64,000 nucleotides of DNA from Pyrrhoderma lamaoense (taxonomy: Eukaryota; Basidiomycota; Agaricomycetes; Hymenochaetales; Hymenochaetaceae), in contig NBAZ01000004.1 of NCBI GenBank assembly GCA_002794735.1, positions 558,001 through 622,000 on the forward strand, read 5' to 3'. The notes beneath the pieces were generated by a model. The model ran no database searches and was not told where the DNA came from. It saw nothing but the letters and a program-made list of their open reading frames with translations. Numbering within the stretch: the first letter of the stretch is position 1; every line of letters starts with the position of its first letter. Position numbers and translations under genes: made by a program. Shown piece by piece: positions 37,659 to 48,609 of the stretch.

Positions 37659-39216
37659 GATGATTACTAGTAGTTATATTAGGTCTTGGATGATCTTGTC
37701 TGGATAGGAAGGACTTGCGTTTTTATAGATATTAGTGTTTTATTGATATTGTTATACTTGAGGGAGAGGAGCCCGGCTCTGAATGATGACGAAGAGGAAA
37801 CAAAGAAAGGGGGGAAAGTGACTCGGAGAGCAATTAATAAGACCCCTCAGGGAGCAACCTAGTCGTAACTTTGTATTTGAGTAAAGAACGGAGGACAGCT
37901 AGGAGGGAGCAACGCGTCGGCCTTGCGCGTGTGTACCTAGTCACAAAGAAAGAAAAAACCAAGAATTGAGGAGAGAGGGAGAGAGAGAGCTGTGTGATAA
38001 GAAATCTCAGTCAAGAGAAAAGGAATGTAGAAAGAAAGGGAAAGGGAGAAAAGAAAAAGGAGGATGAATTGCAAGGTTGCATTTCTCGATGTGCATACTT
38101 GACACTTGATACAAATGCTCTCTGGAATTCTGGGACAGTCAATGGAGTCTCTCCAACCCCCCAGTAAGAAGTACACGCAAAGTTAGGTTAGTCCGGTAGC
38201 AAAGTGAGTTTCATAAACTTAACCAATGGATAAGAGAAATGCAAACCTATCGGAAGGAAGTCGTTAGAGCTTCCAATGATAACTTTGCACAATGGTACGC
38301 TCTCAAATGACTAGTCCCGTGTTCATATCTAGCTACATCGCATCTTCATCCAATCAAGATCGCAAGCTCCGAGATCCAAGACAGTTGATTTTCGCCGTCA
38401 AAGAATGAGTACGAGGTATGTCGTCAGTAATTAGTTTAAATCAAACGCAACAAGATCACATTTTGGGACACAGGATATATTGGAAGTAGGAGATTACGAG
38501 AAACAAATGCGACAAAATCTGTTCCACAAGATATTTTCGAATGGCCCCAATTAGCAAAAGTAGTGGAAACATATTTCTTTTGAGCGATGATGAGATAAAA
38601 AAATGGGTGAAACAACCCATATTGAAAAGTACCTTGGATAACATGAATCTCAGATATTTTTGTAGAGAAATAAACTGTCATGAAAGTTTCAGAGTGAAAA
38701 ATGATGCAAACGGGAGCCCAATATTTTTTTGGTGAAGCAGAGAAAGTGCAGAAGAAAAGATCACCTGAGAGAATGAAGAGAAACTGAACAAAAAATTGAA
38801 GAATTAAAAATTGAACATGCATAATGAGATTGCGTTGTATAAAAGACAAAAAATAATGTAATAAAACACATTAGATTAGGTGATGTCCACATAGCCTTGA
38901 CGAACAGAAAAATGACAGGTATTGAAAACAAAAGGTGAAAGGGTTATTAGGTTGTGAACAGAGGGGGTAAAATACAATCAATCAATTGTCGTGAACGATA
39001 TAAGTCCTAAAGGGATCTCCAAATTGTGTTAAGAAAAGGAGTGGACAGCATACAATGAAGTATGCCCAAAAAATGCTAATTGGGTAAGTTGCTATCAAAA
39101 ATAGAATGCAAGGCAATGCTAAGTGGTGTGATAAAGAATTTTGTCACCTGAGAACAGTACCTAAAGTCCAAAATTGAATACAGTCTTGGAATGAGAACAG
39201 ATAGTTTAAGAAGGGA
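37659..39216. other. Long intergenic region, purine-rich in part
   Basis: This 1.56 kb lies upstream of the MLKL-like gene and downstream of the Ser/Arg-rich gene. It has GA-rich patches around 37780-37820 and 37970-38060. Open frames of 60-140 codons (for example 38436-38849, minus) are Phe/Leu/Ile-rich with no domain and no believable splice context. Nothing else is seen. Confidence 0.5.
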
Positions 39217-41919
39217 CTACATCATAGTTGTCCGTCGTTTTGATTCAGGTGGTCTGAGGTTTGAGGACCCATGCGCTGATTTTCGATAGTTTTCATTTCG
39301 CATAGGAACTTGAGGAGACAAAGAAGATGATTGCACAGGAGAATAACTTTCAGATCTTAAGGGCTTCCTATATCCCCCAGACGATTGAGAAGAGTGATTC
39401 ACTGATGAAGCCGAATGTTGGCGAGGTAAAGAACCTTCGCCACTACCATTACGAGAGTGTCGGGACGCAGGCGAGGGTGGGGTCGAGCTCAGAGATTGCT
39501 GGGACCGCGACTGCGGAACGATTGATTGGCGACGTGAAGGCGATGAATTGCGAGAATGGGGACTAGAGCCACCAGAGCCCGGTGATGGAGATCGGGAATA
39601 TGACTGCATCATGAAAGGGGCATTCGGCGGAAGTAGAGGCATGTTCCATACAGGAATAGCAGGGATTGGAGGAACAGGGGGAACAACAGGTACTATGGGT
39701 ATAGCATAAGGCATCAATGGTATCTGCATAGGAACACTCTGAGTACGAGAAAGAGTATGTCGGCGCGTGGATGTTGAAACAATGGAAGCAGGCCGCTGAG
39801 AGGTACGATCAGAATGTTCGGATATTGTTGATTGTCTTCTACTATTTGAATTCCGGACATCCTCTGAGGAAGCATACATAGATGTACGAGTTAACCCAGA
39901 GGTTGAATTGCGATTCCTATCGCCTGTTTCAACACTATTAGCCTGTCTTAAGTTATTCATAGATCTGTTCCCAGAAGAAATAACATGATCCGAAGCCTGT
40001 CTTCGAGGAAGAATAGTACGAGAATTACTCTCATCATATGCAGGTCGTGAATATGTTGGTGCTTTATCCATTTGGTGAGATTCCCTAATATTGACATAGT
40101 TATCCATCCCAAGACGAGCACTTTCCCTACGACGTCTCGAAGCAGTTACTTCTTCGTTATATTTGGCTCTTTGCCTTTCCTCACGCAACCGCCTTTCTTC
40201 GTCAACTCGCCTTCTTGCCTCTTCCGCGCGTTTCTGTTCCTCTAAGACGCGTTGATCATCAAAGCTAAGAGCTTTCGCTTGTCTAGACTTCTCAGGGGCC
40301 TCATAAACAGTACTAGCCCTTTCTTTAGCGCGCTTTTCTCGCTCGGCTTGAAGGAACCGCTCCTTCTCTTCTTTCTGCTTCTTAGCACGAAGTGCATAAC
40401 CGAGAGGTATGTCATCATCGTTGTCTTTGGCGTTCGCAGCAAACCGGACGCCACGCTGAGTCGCATTATTAACCGAGGTTGTCTCATTCATATCTTGACT
40501 GGAGGTTGTTTGTCTGGTGTCAAGAATGGGCTGAGAAGCTGAAGGTTCCACTGTCATTGATGAGAATGAAGAGATCGTCGAGAGAACTGGTTCCGCCAGA
40601 GTTGAATGCTCTAAACTGAGAGGTGGGGAAGCACGTATAGATGCTTTACGAGATGTGACTTGAGAAGAGGGCTCAGAATGTTGACGGGTATCTACGAAAA
40701 AAAACGGGGGTTTAATACTCCGTGAATGAGCGTAGTAATTGAATTACACATACTAGGTACATAGACTGGCTTCTTAGGATCAGATAGTGGAGGGAAGAGC
40801 TCTCTTTCAAACGTTTCATCGTCCAGATCCAATCCAGCCAAAACGATCAAACGCTCTGAGAATTCCAAGTCAAGTACAGCCAGGCCACGACCTACGCCAG
40901 CAACAGATTTGCAAGATAGCTTTCCATATTCATCAGACTGCCATACCGAGAAACGCTGTTCAAAACAAGGTCGAGCAGCCCATTTACGGAGACCTCGGCT
41001 ATATCTTCCTATCCGCATTGATGGATAAGATACTACATCTTCAGCCTTCTTCTCTAAAACCGGGCCCACTCGCCGTAATGTAGGTTTAGGTTGGCTACGG
41101 TTTGCAAAGTATGAAATAGACCGCGTTTCTGTAGGCGTTAGGTCACCCCGATCCAATCGCTTTAGTAATTTAAAAGTGAGCATATTCGCTTCAAATGATC
41201 GAGGACGTCCCTTTGGATGCTGGGCATTGACATTTGTAATTGATCGCGGAAAAGGGAGCGCCGATGGGATCTCGACAAGGGGAGGAGGAGAGGGGGGTTA
41301 ACCAGTCTGTTTCGTAATAGAGCTCGTAAATTCGAACGTGCTTGATGAGAAGGGACGTGTATTTGTGTTGCAGAAATGGATCGGGGGAGAAGCCGGATAG
41401 GTTCGCATGAGAATCCGAATCATCCGAGGATGAATCTTCATTTTCAGTGTCAGATTCGTTACGTTCTCCATTGCGATGGTGTTGAAGTTGTTGTCGGAGA
41501 GAATTACTTGGGTCAGGAATGCTGACAGTTGTGGTCTGAGATGATGACGGTGTCATATCGGTAGCGTCATGGATAGTTTTGTCAGAATGCTTTCGCCAAC
41601 TAGTCAACCAGTTTGGCCACCGTTTCTTGTCTTCGGTCTTTGAGAAAGACATCACACCTTCATCTTCAGGAGTACGGAGACTTGCAGAGCCGTCTGAGGA
41701 TGCAGAAGAGTTTGGGGTTCTAGTCAAGTCAGGGCGTGAGTAAGAATGAGTGGTTGTTTCTACAGGAGTCTTCGGAGCCTTTGCGAAGAGAGAAGTTGAG
41801 CGCGCCTTGTTCAAGCGATGAGCAGATACAGGGGCGTTCTGAGAGTTTACGGAGCGAGAAGAAGTGCTGTCTGACCTACCGCCACGGCCTAGGGTGAAGG
41901 CAGAGGAGAGGGCGCGCAT
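39217..41919 (-). CDS. Large disordered Ser/Arg/Pro-rich protein of unknown function
   Basis: I do not recognise a named family. The N-terminal 160 residues are Ser/Thr-rich with an acidic patch (SDTENEDSSSDDSDSHA). A more conserved-looking block follows (HKYTSLLIKHVRIYELYYET; MLTFKLLKRLDRGDLTPTET; GLRKWAARPCFEQRFSVWQS; LAVLDLEFSERLIVLAGLDL). After two introns comes a charged coiled coil (about 60 residues, EKERFLQAEREKRAKERAST onward), then Ser/Arg-rich and Pro-rich segments (IPIVPVVPPVPPIPAIPVW). About 830 residues. The frame changes inside the G6 run (C6 on the coding strand) at 41292-41297; one extra base there separates DWLTP from LVEIPSALPFPRSI. I read it as one gene with a base-call error, not two genes. 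SPxR and RRxS motifs suggest heavy phosphorylation (inference). Confidence 0.65.
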
Positions 41920-42577
41920 CTGATGAAGAGGGAGAGAGAAAGAGAGAAAGAGGGTTAGAGTGAGGAGAACGAAGAGGCAAAGTGAGATGCTATGGCGATG
42001 CGAGGAGAATACGATGTGGCATACTCCGCAAAATAAAATAAGGCTTAAGACATGTCAAGAAGCAAGAGATATTTGACGGGGGTTGGTGGCTTCTGACGAA
42101 CACTCGGCGGCCGTCCCTGTTAGGGATACGGGATGGCTATGACGGGAGAGCGGGAGTATATGTGAGGGACGAGCCAGTGGGAAATGGCAATAAAACAGAG
42201 GCCCGGGTGGTGATGATCGTGGCACCAAAGACAGAAAGAGAGAGAGAGAAGGGGTTCTTTCTCACTTCTCCTTATGAAATAGGAAACGAGGGCGGTGTGG
42301 GGATTGAAAGGAAACGAGGGAAGGAGGAAGAGGAAGGAGGAAGAACGTGCTCGCTCACTCACAAATGGCTGACCACGGCCACACGTCTCGCGACTCGCAA
42401 CTCGTCCTCGTTCTCGTTCTCGTTCATTCTATTTCTACTTCTCCCCACTTTTTTCATGGCCGGCATCGTGTGAACGAGCGTCTGCCATCAATCGATCCGA
42501 CGATGACTAGTGGTACATTATGATTACACACGTTATTTATAGAATCTTCTACAAGCTTTCTTTCTGTACCTTTAAGC
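41920..42577. other. Intergenic, with short simple repeats
   Basis: This is the 658 bp between the start of the Ser/Arg-rich gene and the end of RRN7. It holds GA-rich tracts (about 41930-41955 and 42230-42350) and a short TCGTTC repeat at 42407-42425. The frames through it encode Glu/Arg/Gly strings and I do not accept them as genes. Confidence 0.55.
42407..42425. repeat. Short (TCGTTC)n repeat
   Basis: Three tandem copies of the hexamer-like unit CTCGTT, in the 3' flank of RRN7. It is a minor simple repeat. Confidence 0.6.
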
Positions 42578-45211
42578 TTACAACATACCAACACTCCATT
42601 CTTTACAATCATCAGCGACACCAGATCCATCTGCTGCCCTCCGACGCTTCCACCGCCGCACTAGCCTCCGCTCATAGCGTTCCACCACCGCACACAGCTC
42701 CTCCACGCCAATTCCAGTGAATGCCTCGGCCCGATCCAAGACTGCTCTGTACCCACCAGGCAGCAACCCCACGACATCTTGCGCACTATATATCACATAT
42801 CCCTCACCTCGCCCTCTTCTTCTCTCCCTTTCTACTCCCGCTTCCTCTCTGCCCCCAATCCTTCAAGCACCGGCACCTCGTTCCTCTTTCCATCTTTTCC
42901 GCCATTTTCAGTCAACAAAACGTCATTTTGCATTTCTTTCCCTAACCGGAAATACTCCGCCACAAGCCCATTTTTGCCTGTAAGAGTAGATAAGATAACT
43001 TTTAGTTTGATCTCCAATACCCATATAGTCTTACAAGATCATTTTATATTACCTTCTATACTTCCGTTCCAGTTCCTGTTGGCTAGGTTACGTTCACAGA
43101 AATCAAGATACTTGTCTAGTTCTTCATCATCCGCTTCTTCCACAGGCTTCCTAATTATTGAAAAAATAGAATAACCAATGTCAGCGGTTTTTTTCGATTC
43201 AATCCCCTCTTTTTCTTTATTTTTTTTAGCTCTACATACATGGAAGATGGTACGAATGATAATTCCGAGGCGCTTATGGACCGCAAGTGCCTCTCATACG
43301 CGTCCAGGTCGGGCATTGCCCAAGCTGGGTCCCACTCCTCATTTGGGTACCTGTTCAAAATAAATTGAATTACATCATCCATCAGCTCTTCAAATTTCCA
43401 GAAAGACAAAATAAACGCCGAGATGAGATCTCACACGGCCTTTCTTCCATCAAATCCGTAGATCATTTTCAGAGCAATGACAACTACAGCAACAAACGCC
43501 ACTTCAGGAGGAACATTGTCACTCTTATGTGAAATTGGGTCTGTCTTATTAACTTTGAATAGCTTTCGTGCCGTCCTCTTGTTCAGTACCAGTGGGAACT
43601 CCAGGTACCGGGCTAGTGCCTTGGACATGGTATATAGCGTGGCTTATGACATGAGATAGATGACAGATCCACGTTAGCTCATTCATATCTTCCTTTCCCC
43701 CTGTAGAATAATCTCAGAACCGATATACTCACGGGAGCCACCCATAAAACATGTAGCACGCCACAACACGGGTGCTGCATTCAATTCCGGAGTAAATACT
43801 CCAAATTTCTCATAACAGACTTTGGACAATCTGGAAGCGATCGTGTGTAAAAACATAGGCGTGGGAGCATTCTGACATATCGAATCAAAGCCAGCATCAG
43901 AGATGAGATGTGTGTATCATCGTTTAACCACTTACATGGGGCGAAAGTGTTTGCAGAGTATATTTATTGAGATGTCGTGTCAACGTCGCCGGGAGTAATC
44001 TTACTGGATCTAAATATGGTAAATTGTACGTTTCTACGAGACTATATCAGGTTAGAAGCTATCACAGTAAGGGCAATGGAAGGCCTAAATCAGCTCACTG
44101 TGTAATGTCCTTGTAAATGACAGGTAGTCTCATCAACCAACATGCATGTACCAATACACATAGAGTAGCGGCCGGAGACTCGTCCTTTTTCCATCGAGTT
44201 TTATGTTTCCTTGGAACATGGATCGCGTGAGGTCTCTGAGTCCCTGTTTGCTCATCATCATCATCATCAGACGACTCTCCGCTTTCAGACGCCTGTCGAA
44301 GAAGTTCAGCTATTTCTGGATCTTCTTCATCTTCTTCGTTCTCATCATCACTCTCGGATGATGAGTGATCCATTTCTGAAAGGGATCCCTCGTTGTCAAC
44401 CTCTCTTCGACTAGCGTGTTCTTCTTCTTCGGTCACTTCTTTTCTCCTTCCTTTCTCAATGCCCTCGTTGTCATCTTGAGCGTGCGACGTGTCAACCTCT
44501 TCTTGCTCGAATAATAACGGTTCCGCTGGAGGCGGAGAACTCAACAAACTAAGATGTAGAGCCCAGACGTCTCGACATATAACCTGATTCCCAGAGTTGA
44601 CGTTGATTAATACTATGTACGCTTAATTTTTATAATCAAGAAAAAAAAAACCGGAAAGAAAGGGGGGAGAGGTGGGAAGTAGGGCTTTTCACCTCAAATT
44701 CAGAAGGTAATTTCCATAGTTCGCTTAACCTCTTAATCTGCATCCGAAGTAGGACCTGTAAACATTGAAAATATAAAAACCTCGCACGTTCCCCGTGGTA
44801 TACTATAAAAAGATACACATGGATTTGTATTAAGAAGAATGGCATATGCTAGCAACCTCTAACGTGAAAGCTTACATATAGGGTTCACTCTCGAAGTTAA
44901 TGCCTTAACTGTCCTTATCGACTTCAAAGTCCGCTTACGAAGTGCATGAGGTCCGAATTCCGTTTTTTCGTTCGTCTCATTCCGGTAGTCCTAACCGAGG
45001 GGAGAGAGGAAGACAACAAGGGGGGCGGGGGTGAAAATATGTAGACAGAAGGTGAGACAGACAAATCGCCATCTCTAAGAAAACACAATCTTCTCGGAGA
45101 AAATACGCTTCTAACCTGCAATACGTGCCCTTCACTACAAGTGATGATCCCACTCTGGGGCTCCTTTCGCCATTTCTTTGATCTACAAATAGGACATCGT
45201 CGTTTAGACAT
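42578..45211 (-). CDS. RRN7: RNA polymerase I core factor subunit Rrn7/TAF1B
   Basis: Rrn7 (TAF1B) is the TFIIB-like subunit of the Pol I core factor that recruits polymerase to rDNA promoters. The start at 45211 gives a zinc ribbon of the Rrn7 type: CPICRSKKWRKEPQSGIITC followed by SEGH. Helical segments follow (RARFLYFQCLQVLLRMQIKR, LSELWKLPSEFEV), then a long acidic/Ser insert (SESDDENEEDEEDPEIAELL), then the cyclin-like part (LCVLVHACWLMRLPVIYKDI, YLEFPLVLNKRTARKLFKVN, EVAFVAVVVIALKMIYGFDG). The C-terminus (GYRAVLDRAEAFTGIGVEEL with YERRLVRRWKRR) is typical. At least eight exons. The middle exons at 42800-43150 are the least certain. Confidence 0.85.
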
Positions 45212-45701
45212 TGGACAAGATATATATATGTAGGTTGTTAGAGTGGTTAAAAGACTTATTACATTTTGTAACAAATTTAATTAGCTCTCTCATTTGTCAC
45301 GGTCAGCTGACTTAGTTTCATCCGCGTTTTTTTCAGTCAAAGTAATAAAAAAAGTAACAATTGTTCTATCCAAAATACTTACACAACACAAATCTAAAAC
45401 GGTTGACATATATCCTATCAGTAATCTGGTTTCTATCTCTATAAAGTCTACAGGGTCCCAAAGAAAACGAACAGAGGAAAGAAAAAAGAAAAATAACAAG
45501 AAGGATGCAAAAAAAAATGAAGGATACACATGGTCTAATCGCACATAGATACAAATTACAACAGTACTTGCAAACGGAAGAAGGAGGAATCAGCAAATAA
45601 TGCATTTGCCAATTATTTTTCGGGATAAACCGTAAAAAAAAAAGTCTAAGAGAGAGAGAGAGAGATTGAAAAAAAGAGAGAGAATTCATGAAGTATCGTC
45701 G
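45212..45701. other. Intergenic between RRN7 start and MFS exporter 1 stop
   Basis: 490 bp with no supported gene. It contains an AG microsatellite at 45649-45664 and A-rich stretches. Overlapping open frames are Phe/Leu- or Lys-rich and without domains. Confidence 0.55.
45649..45664. repeat. (AG)n microsatellite
   Basis: About eight AG units, with further GAGA repeats just downstream, in the 3' flank of MFS exporter 1. Confidence 0.7.
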
Positions 45702-47872
45702 TTATACTTTTTCGTCGTTCCTCTTATCTTGGGAATAATCTTGATCGGGGAGCTCAGGGACACTGGAGTCTTCCTCTTCTTCTTCTTGATGCTCGGTCCG
45801 CTTCGGCTTGTAGAAAACAACGCAGGAGATGGCTTCGATACAGACAATTGCCAAAAGGAACCAGAAAGAAGCAGCTTTTCCGACATAGGTCGCAGATCCG
45901 TTTGGTCCGAGTTTGCTTTCTAAACTTGAGGTGATTGAGGTAACAGCAGCACTACCAACGGCAGATCCGAGTTGTAGGGAGGAGTTAAAGATTGCACCGA
46001 CAGTACCAGCCATATGAGGGGGTGTAGAACGGAAAATTGCAATTCTAGGGAATGAGGTAGGTAGGTAAGTAAGCCGTGTTATCATATAACAAAAAAGGAT
46101 AATGTACCCTGTGTGTGTGTATATAAGCTGCATCCCAGCTGACCCAATAACAAAGGCAGGGAAAACAAAAGGCTAGAATGATATTTTCCATTTAGCTATC
46201 AAGAATCTCACCCGAGAAACTGCTAGCAACAACTCACCCAGTAAGATTGAGGTGTACTTGCGAAAGGAAGGAGCGTGGTGGCAATAATAGTCATAATCAT
46301 TCCGGTAGAAATTAGCCATTTAGGATTGATAACTCGTGATAAGGGACCAGTGAATGTGATAACAAGAGCTGCCAAGCTGAGTGGGATTCTTTCATCACAT
46401 AAGTTAATGAGTGACGTCTCTCATTCTCGAGAAGGTAATCAACTTACTGATGCAGTACAGACACAACAGCACTCCAGCCAAAAACATCTTGCCAGTAGTT
46501 CGTGAAGATAAGGAAAAGGATTGTCCACCAGAAGTAAGGCAGCAAGGATATAGCCGTAAGCACAGTAAAATTAGGATAAGACCACGTTTTTGGAGGTCTG
46601 AGTAATAAATTGAAACCGTTTCAGCAGTTAAAATTAAAACTAGAGTGGGAAATGAAACAACTTACAAAGCAGCTGCCTCTTCAGGAATCTTGGATTCGTA
46701 GTAAAAGAAACCAACGAAGAGAATGACTGCAATGATCATAGGAACAAGTACACCTGGAGTAGCCCATAGGCCAGAAGAACCCGTTGTAACAGCATAAATG
46801 AATAAAATAAGGGCAGCAGTGAGCATAGAAACCCCAATTAAGTCAAGACCTTTCATCTTTGTGTTCTTAGGCTTCATCTCATATTCATCATCATCATCAC
46901 CAGGGATGAGTTTCATGCCGATGAGAGCAACAGGAGCCGCTACCATAGCAGTAAACCAAAACACCCAAGACCAGGAAGCATACTGAACGATAATAGCCCC
47001 AATAAAGAGACCGAGAACTAAATTTAAAAGAAAAAAGGTATGAAAATAAGCTTCGCTATTATCAATACTAACTCTCGCAGATAAGATCACTAACTGTTTC
47101 CGATCGTGCCACTCGCACCAAACGCAGCTACAGCGCGCGACTGTTCGAGTGGTTCAGGGAACACCCTCACAATAAGGTTCAAGGCCGAAGGGATGGTGAG
47201 GGATGCGAAGGCACCGCTGATCGCACGAAGAGCAAAGAGAGCAATCTTATTCTTTATTAGACCGATGATGACACTGATGATGGCAAGAGTACTGATTCCT
47301 ATAGTGAATGCCCGTTCTGAAATTCACAGAAGTTGTTTCAGCCTTTGTGGGGGGGAGAAGACTGACTATACATTAAAACTAGGGGCACTTACTAGCACTA
47401 TAGACATCACTGATACGTCCACTCTACATTAAGTACCCGCGTAAGTGAATTAGAAAAAAGAAGGAAGTATGTAGAAGTTTGATTCTCGAAAGATACCCAC
47501 AAGAAGAAGGAATGATGCAAATGCAAGCTGAGTCGCACTGATTATCCACACCTCTTCACTACTCGTCATTCCAAGCTCTGAAGCAATAGTCGGTATAGCA
47601 GCCATTATAGAAGAATTGTTCACGACATCCAGAAACTGAGCAAGACAAAAGACTACAAGAAGCATGTATTTGCGAAACACAGACTTTTTGGGTTTACAAG
47701 CAGGTTTAACAGTGACTACTTCAGAGGTAAGTTTTTCAGAGACATTGGCTGCCAGTGAACTCGACTCTTTCTTTAATTCTGGGGAAACAACGCTAGTGTC
47801 GACGTTGATAACCTCTACTCCGACGAGAGTCTCAGCGCGGGAGAGAGGGACGCTGCTGCTACCGTGTACCAT
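45702..47872 (-). CDS. MFS transporter, DHA2-like (copy 1)
   Basis: This is a plasma- or vacuolar-membrane transporter of the major facilitator superfamily, probably a proton-coupled drug or metabolite exporter. A cytosolic N-tail of about 60 residues is followed by TM1 (YMLLVVFCLAQFLDVVNNSS), AAIPTIASELGMTSSEEVWI, the loop motif GRISDVYS, ISGAFASLTIPSALNLIVRV with FPEPLEQSRAVAAFGASGTI, IIVQYASWSWVFWFTAMVAA, GVSMLTAALILFIYAVTTGS and LQLGSAVGSAAVTSI. An acidic tail ends it. About 13-14 membrane segments are expected. It matches the neighbouring gene at 48610-50812 in order, motifs and intron positions, so the two look like a tandem duplication. Confidence 0.88.
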
Positions 47873-48609
47873 AGCTGCAAGCTTAAGAAAAGTTGAGAGG
47901 CGAAACGGGGAAGGGGGGGAACTCAGGCCACTAGAGAAAACTCATAATTTTTTAGACCCATTCGTTTTATACCTGTCCAGATTATTGGGCGGCCATGCAT
48001 GGGGGTGGGGGAAAATTATCGGACATACTAGTACCATTGATAACCACAACCTATCGATACAATTTCTCTCTTGTGTGATTTACTATATTCCGGAACATAC
48101 ATTCTAGACCGTAATCTTTTTGTCCAATTGATGTAAAAAGCTGAGTAAACAAATCTCAGACGCGAGATAACCTTCAAGTGCCGGCCGATAGCCTGAGTAA
48201 AATTGTAAGTGAGAATCAACGAGAACAATGCAATGAGGCTTCAAGGAAAGATGCCAGAAGCTATAAAATTTTTCGAGATGCAATGGTATCAATTAATAAT
48301 GAAGTCACTTTATACGTATGGAGATAGTTACTTGAAAGAAAGAATCTGGAAGCGCTAGTGATGACTCACTAGGAAGTCCGGATTCAGTAACGGTTACTGA
48401 CAAACAAAAGACCAAACAAACAAATAAAGCAAACAGATACAATGAGATTGATGGAGAACTCATGACGTTCAATGATATTAAATTTAACTATATTTATAAT
48501 ACTCGTTATTGCGTAAAAACATGATGATGAATAAGTTGCTAAACATACACAGAGAGCTGATATAACACATATAATTTACAATGCTAGGTCATTCAACAAT
48601 TCCCCTCGG
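47873..48609. other. Intergenic between tandem MFS genes
   Basis: 737 bp holding the promoter of copy 1 and the 3' region of copy 2. Short minus-strand open frames at 48028-48292 overlap each other in different frames and have no features. A small G-rich patch lies at 48000-48010. Confidence 0.55.

Noticed and set aside
38436..38849. 137-codon minus-strand frame in the long gap at 38 kb
   Set aside because: It is Phe/Leu/Ile-rich without a domain, overlaps other frames, and has no splice partners.
40692..41919. Two separate genes at 39.2-41.2 and 41.2-41.9 kb
   Set aside because: The conserved-looking sequence continues across the G6 run in the next frame with only one extra base, so a single gene with a base error is simpler.
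42162..42473. 103-codon plus-strand frame beside RRN7
   Set aside because: It is built from GA-rich and TCGTTC repeats encoding Glu/Arg/Gly and Ser/Phe strings.
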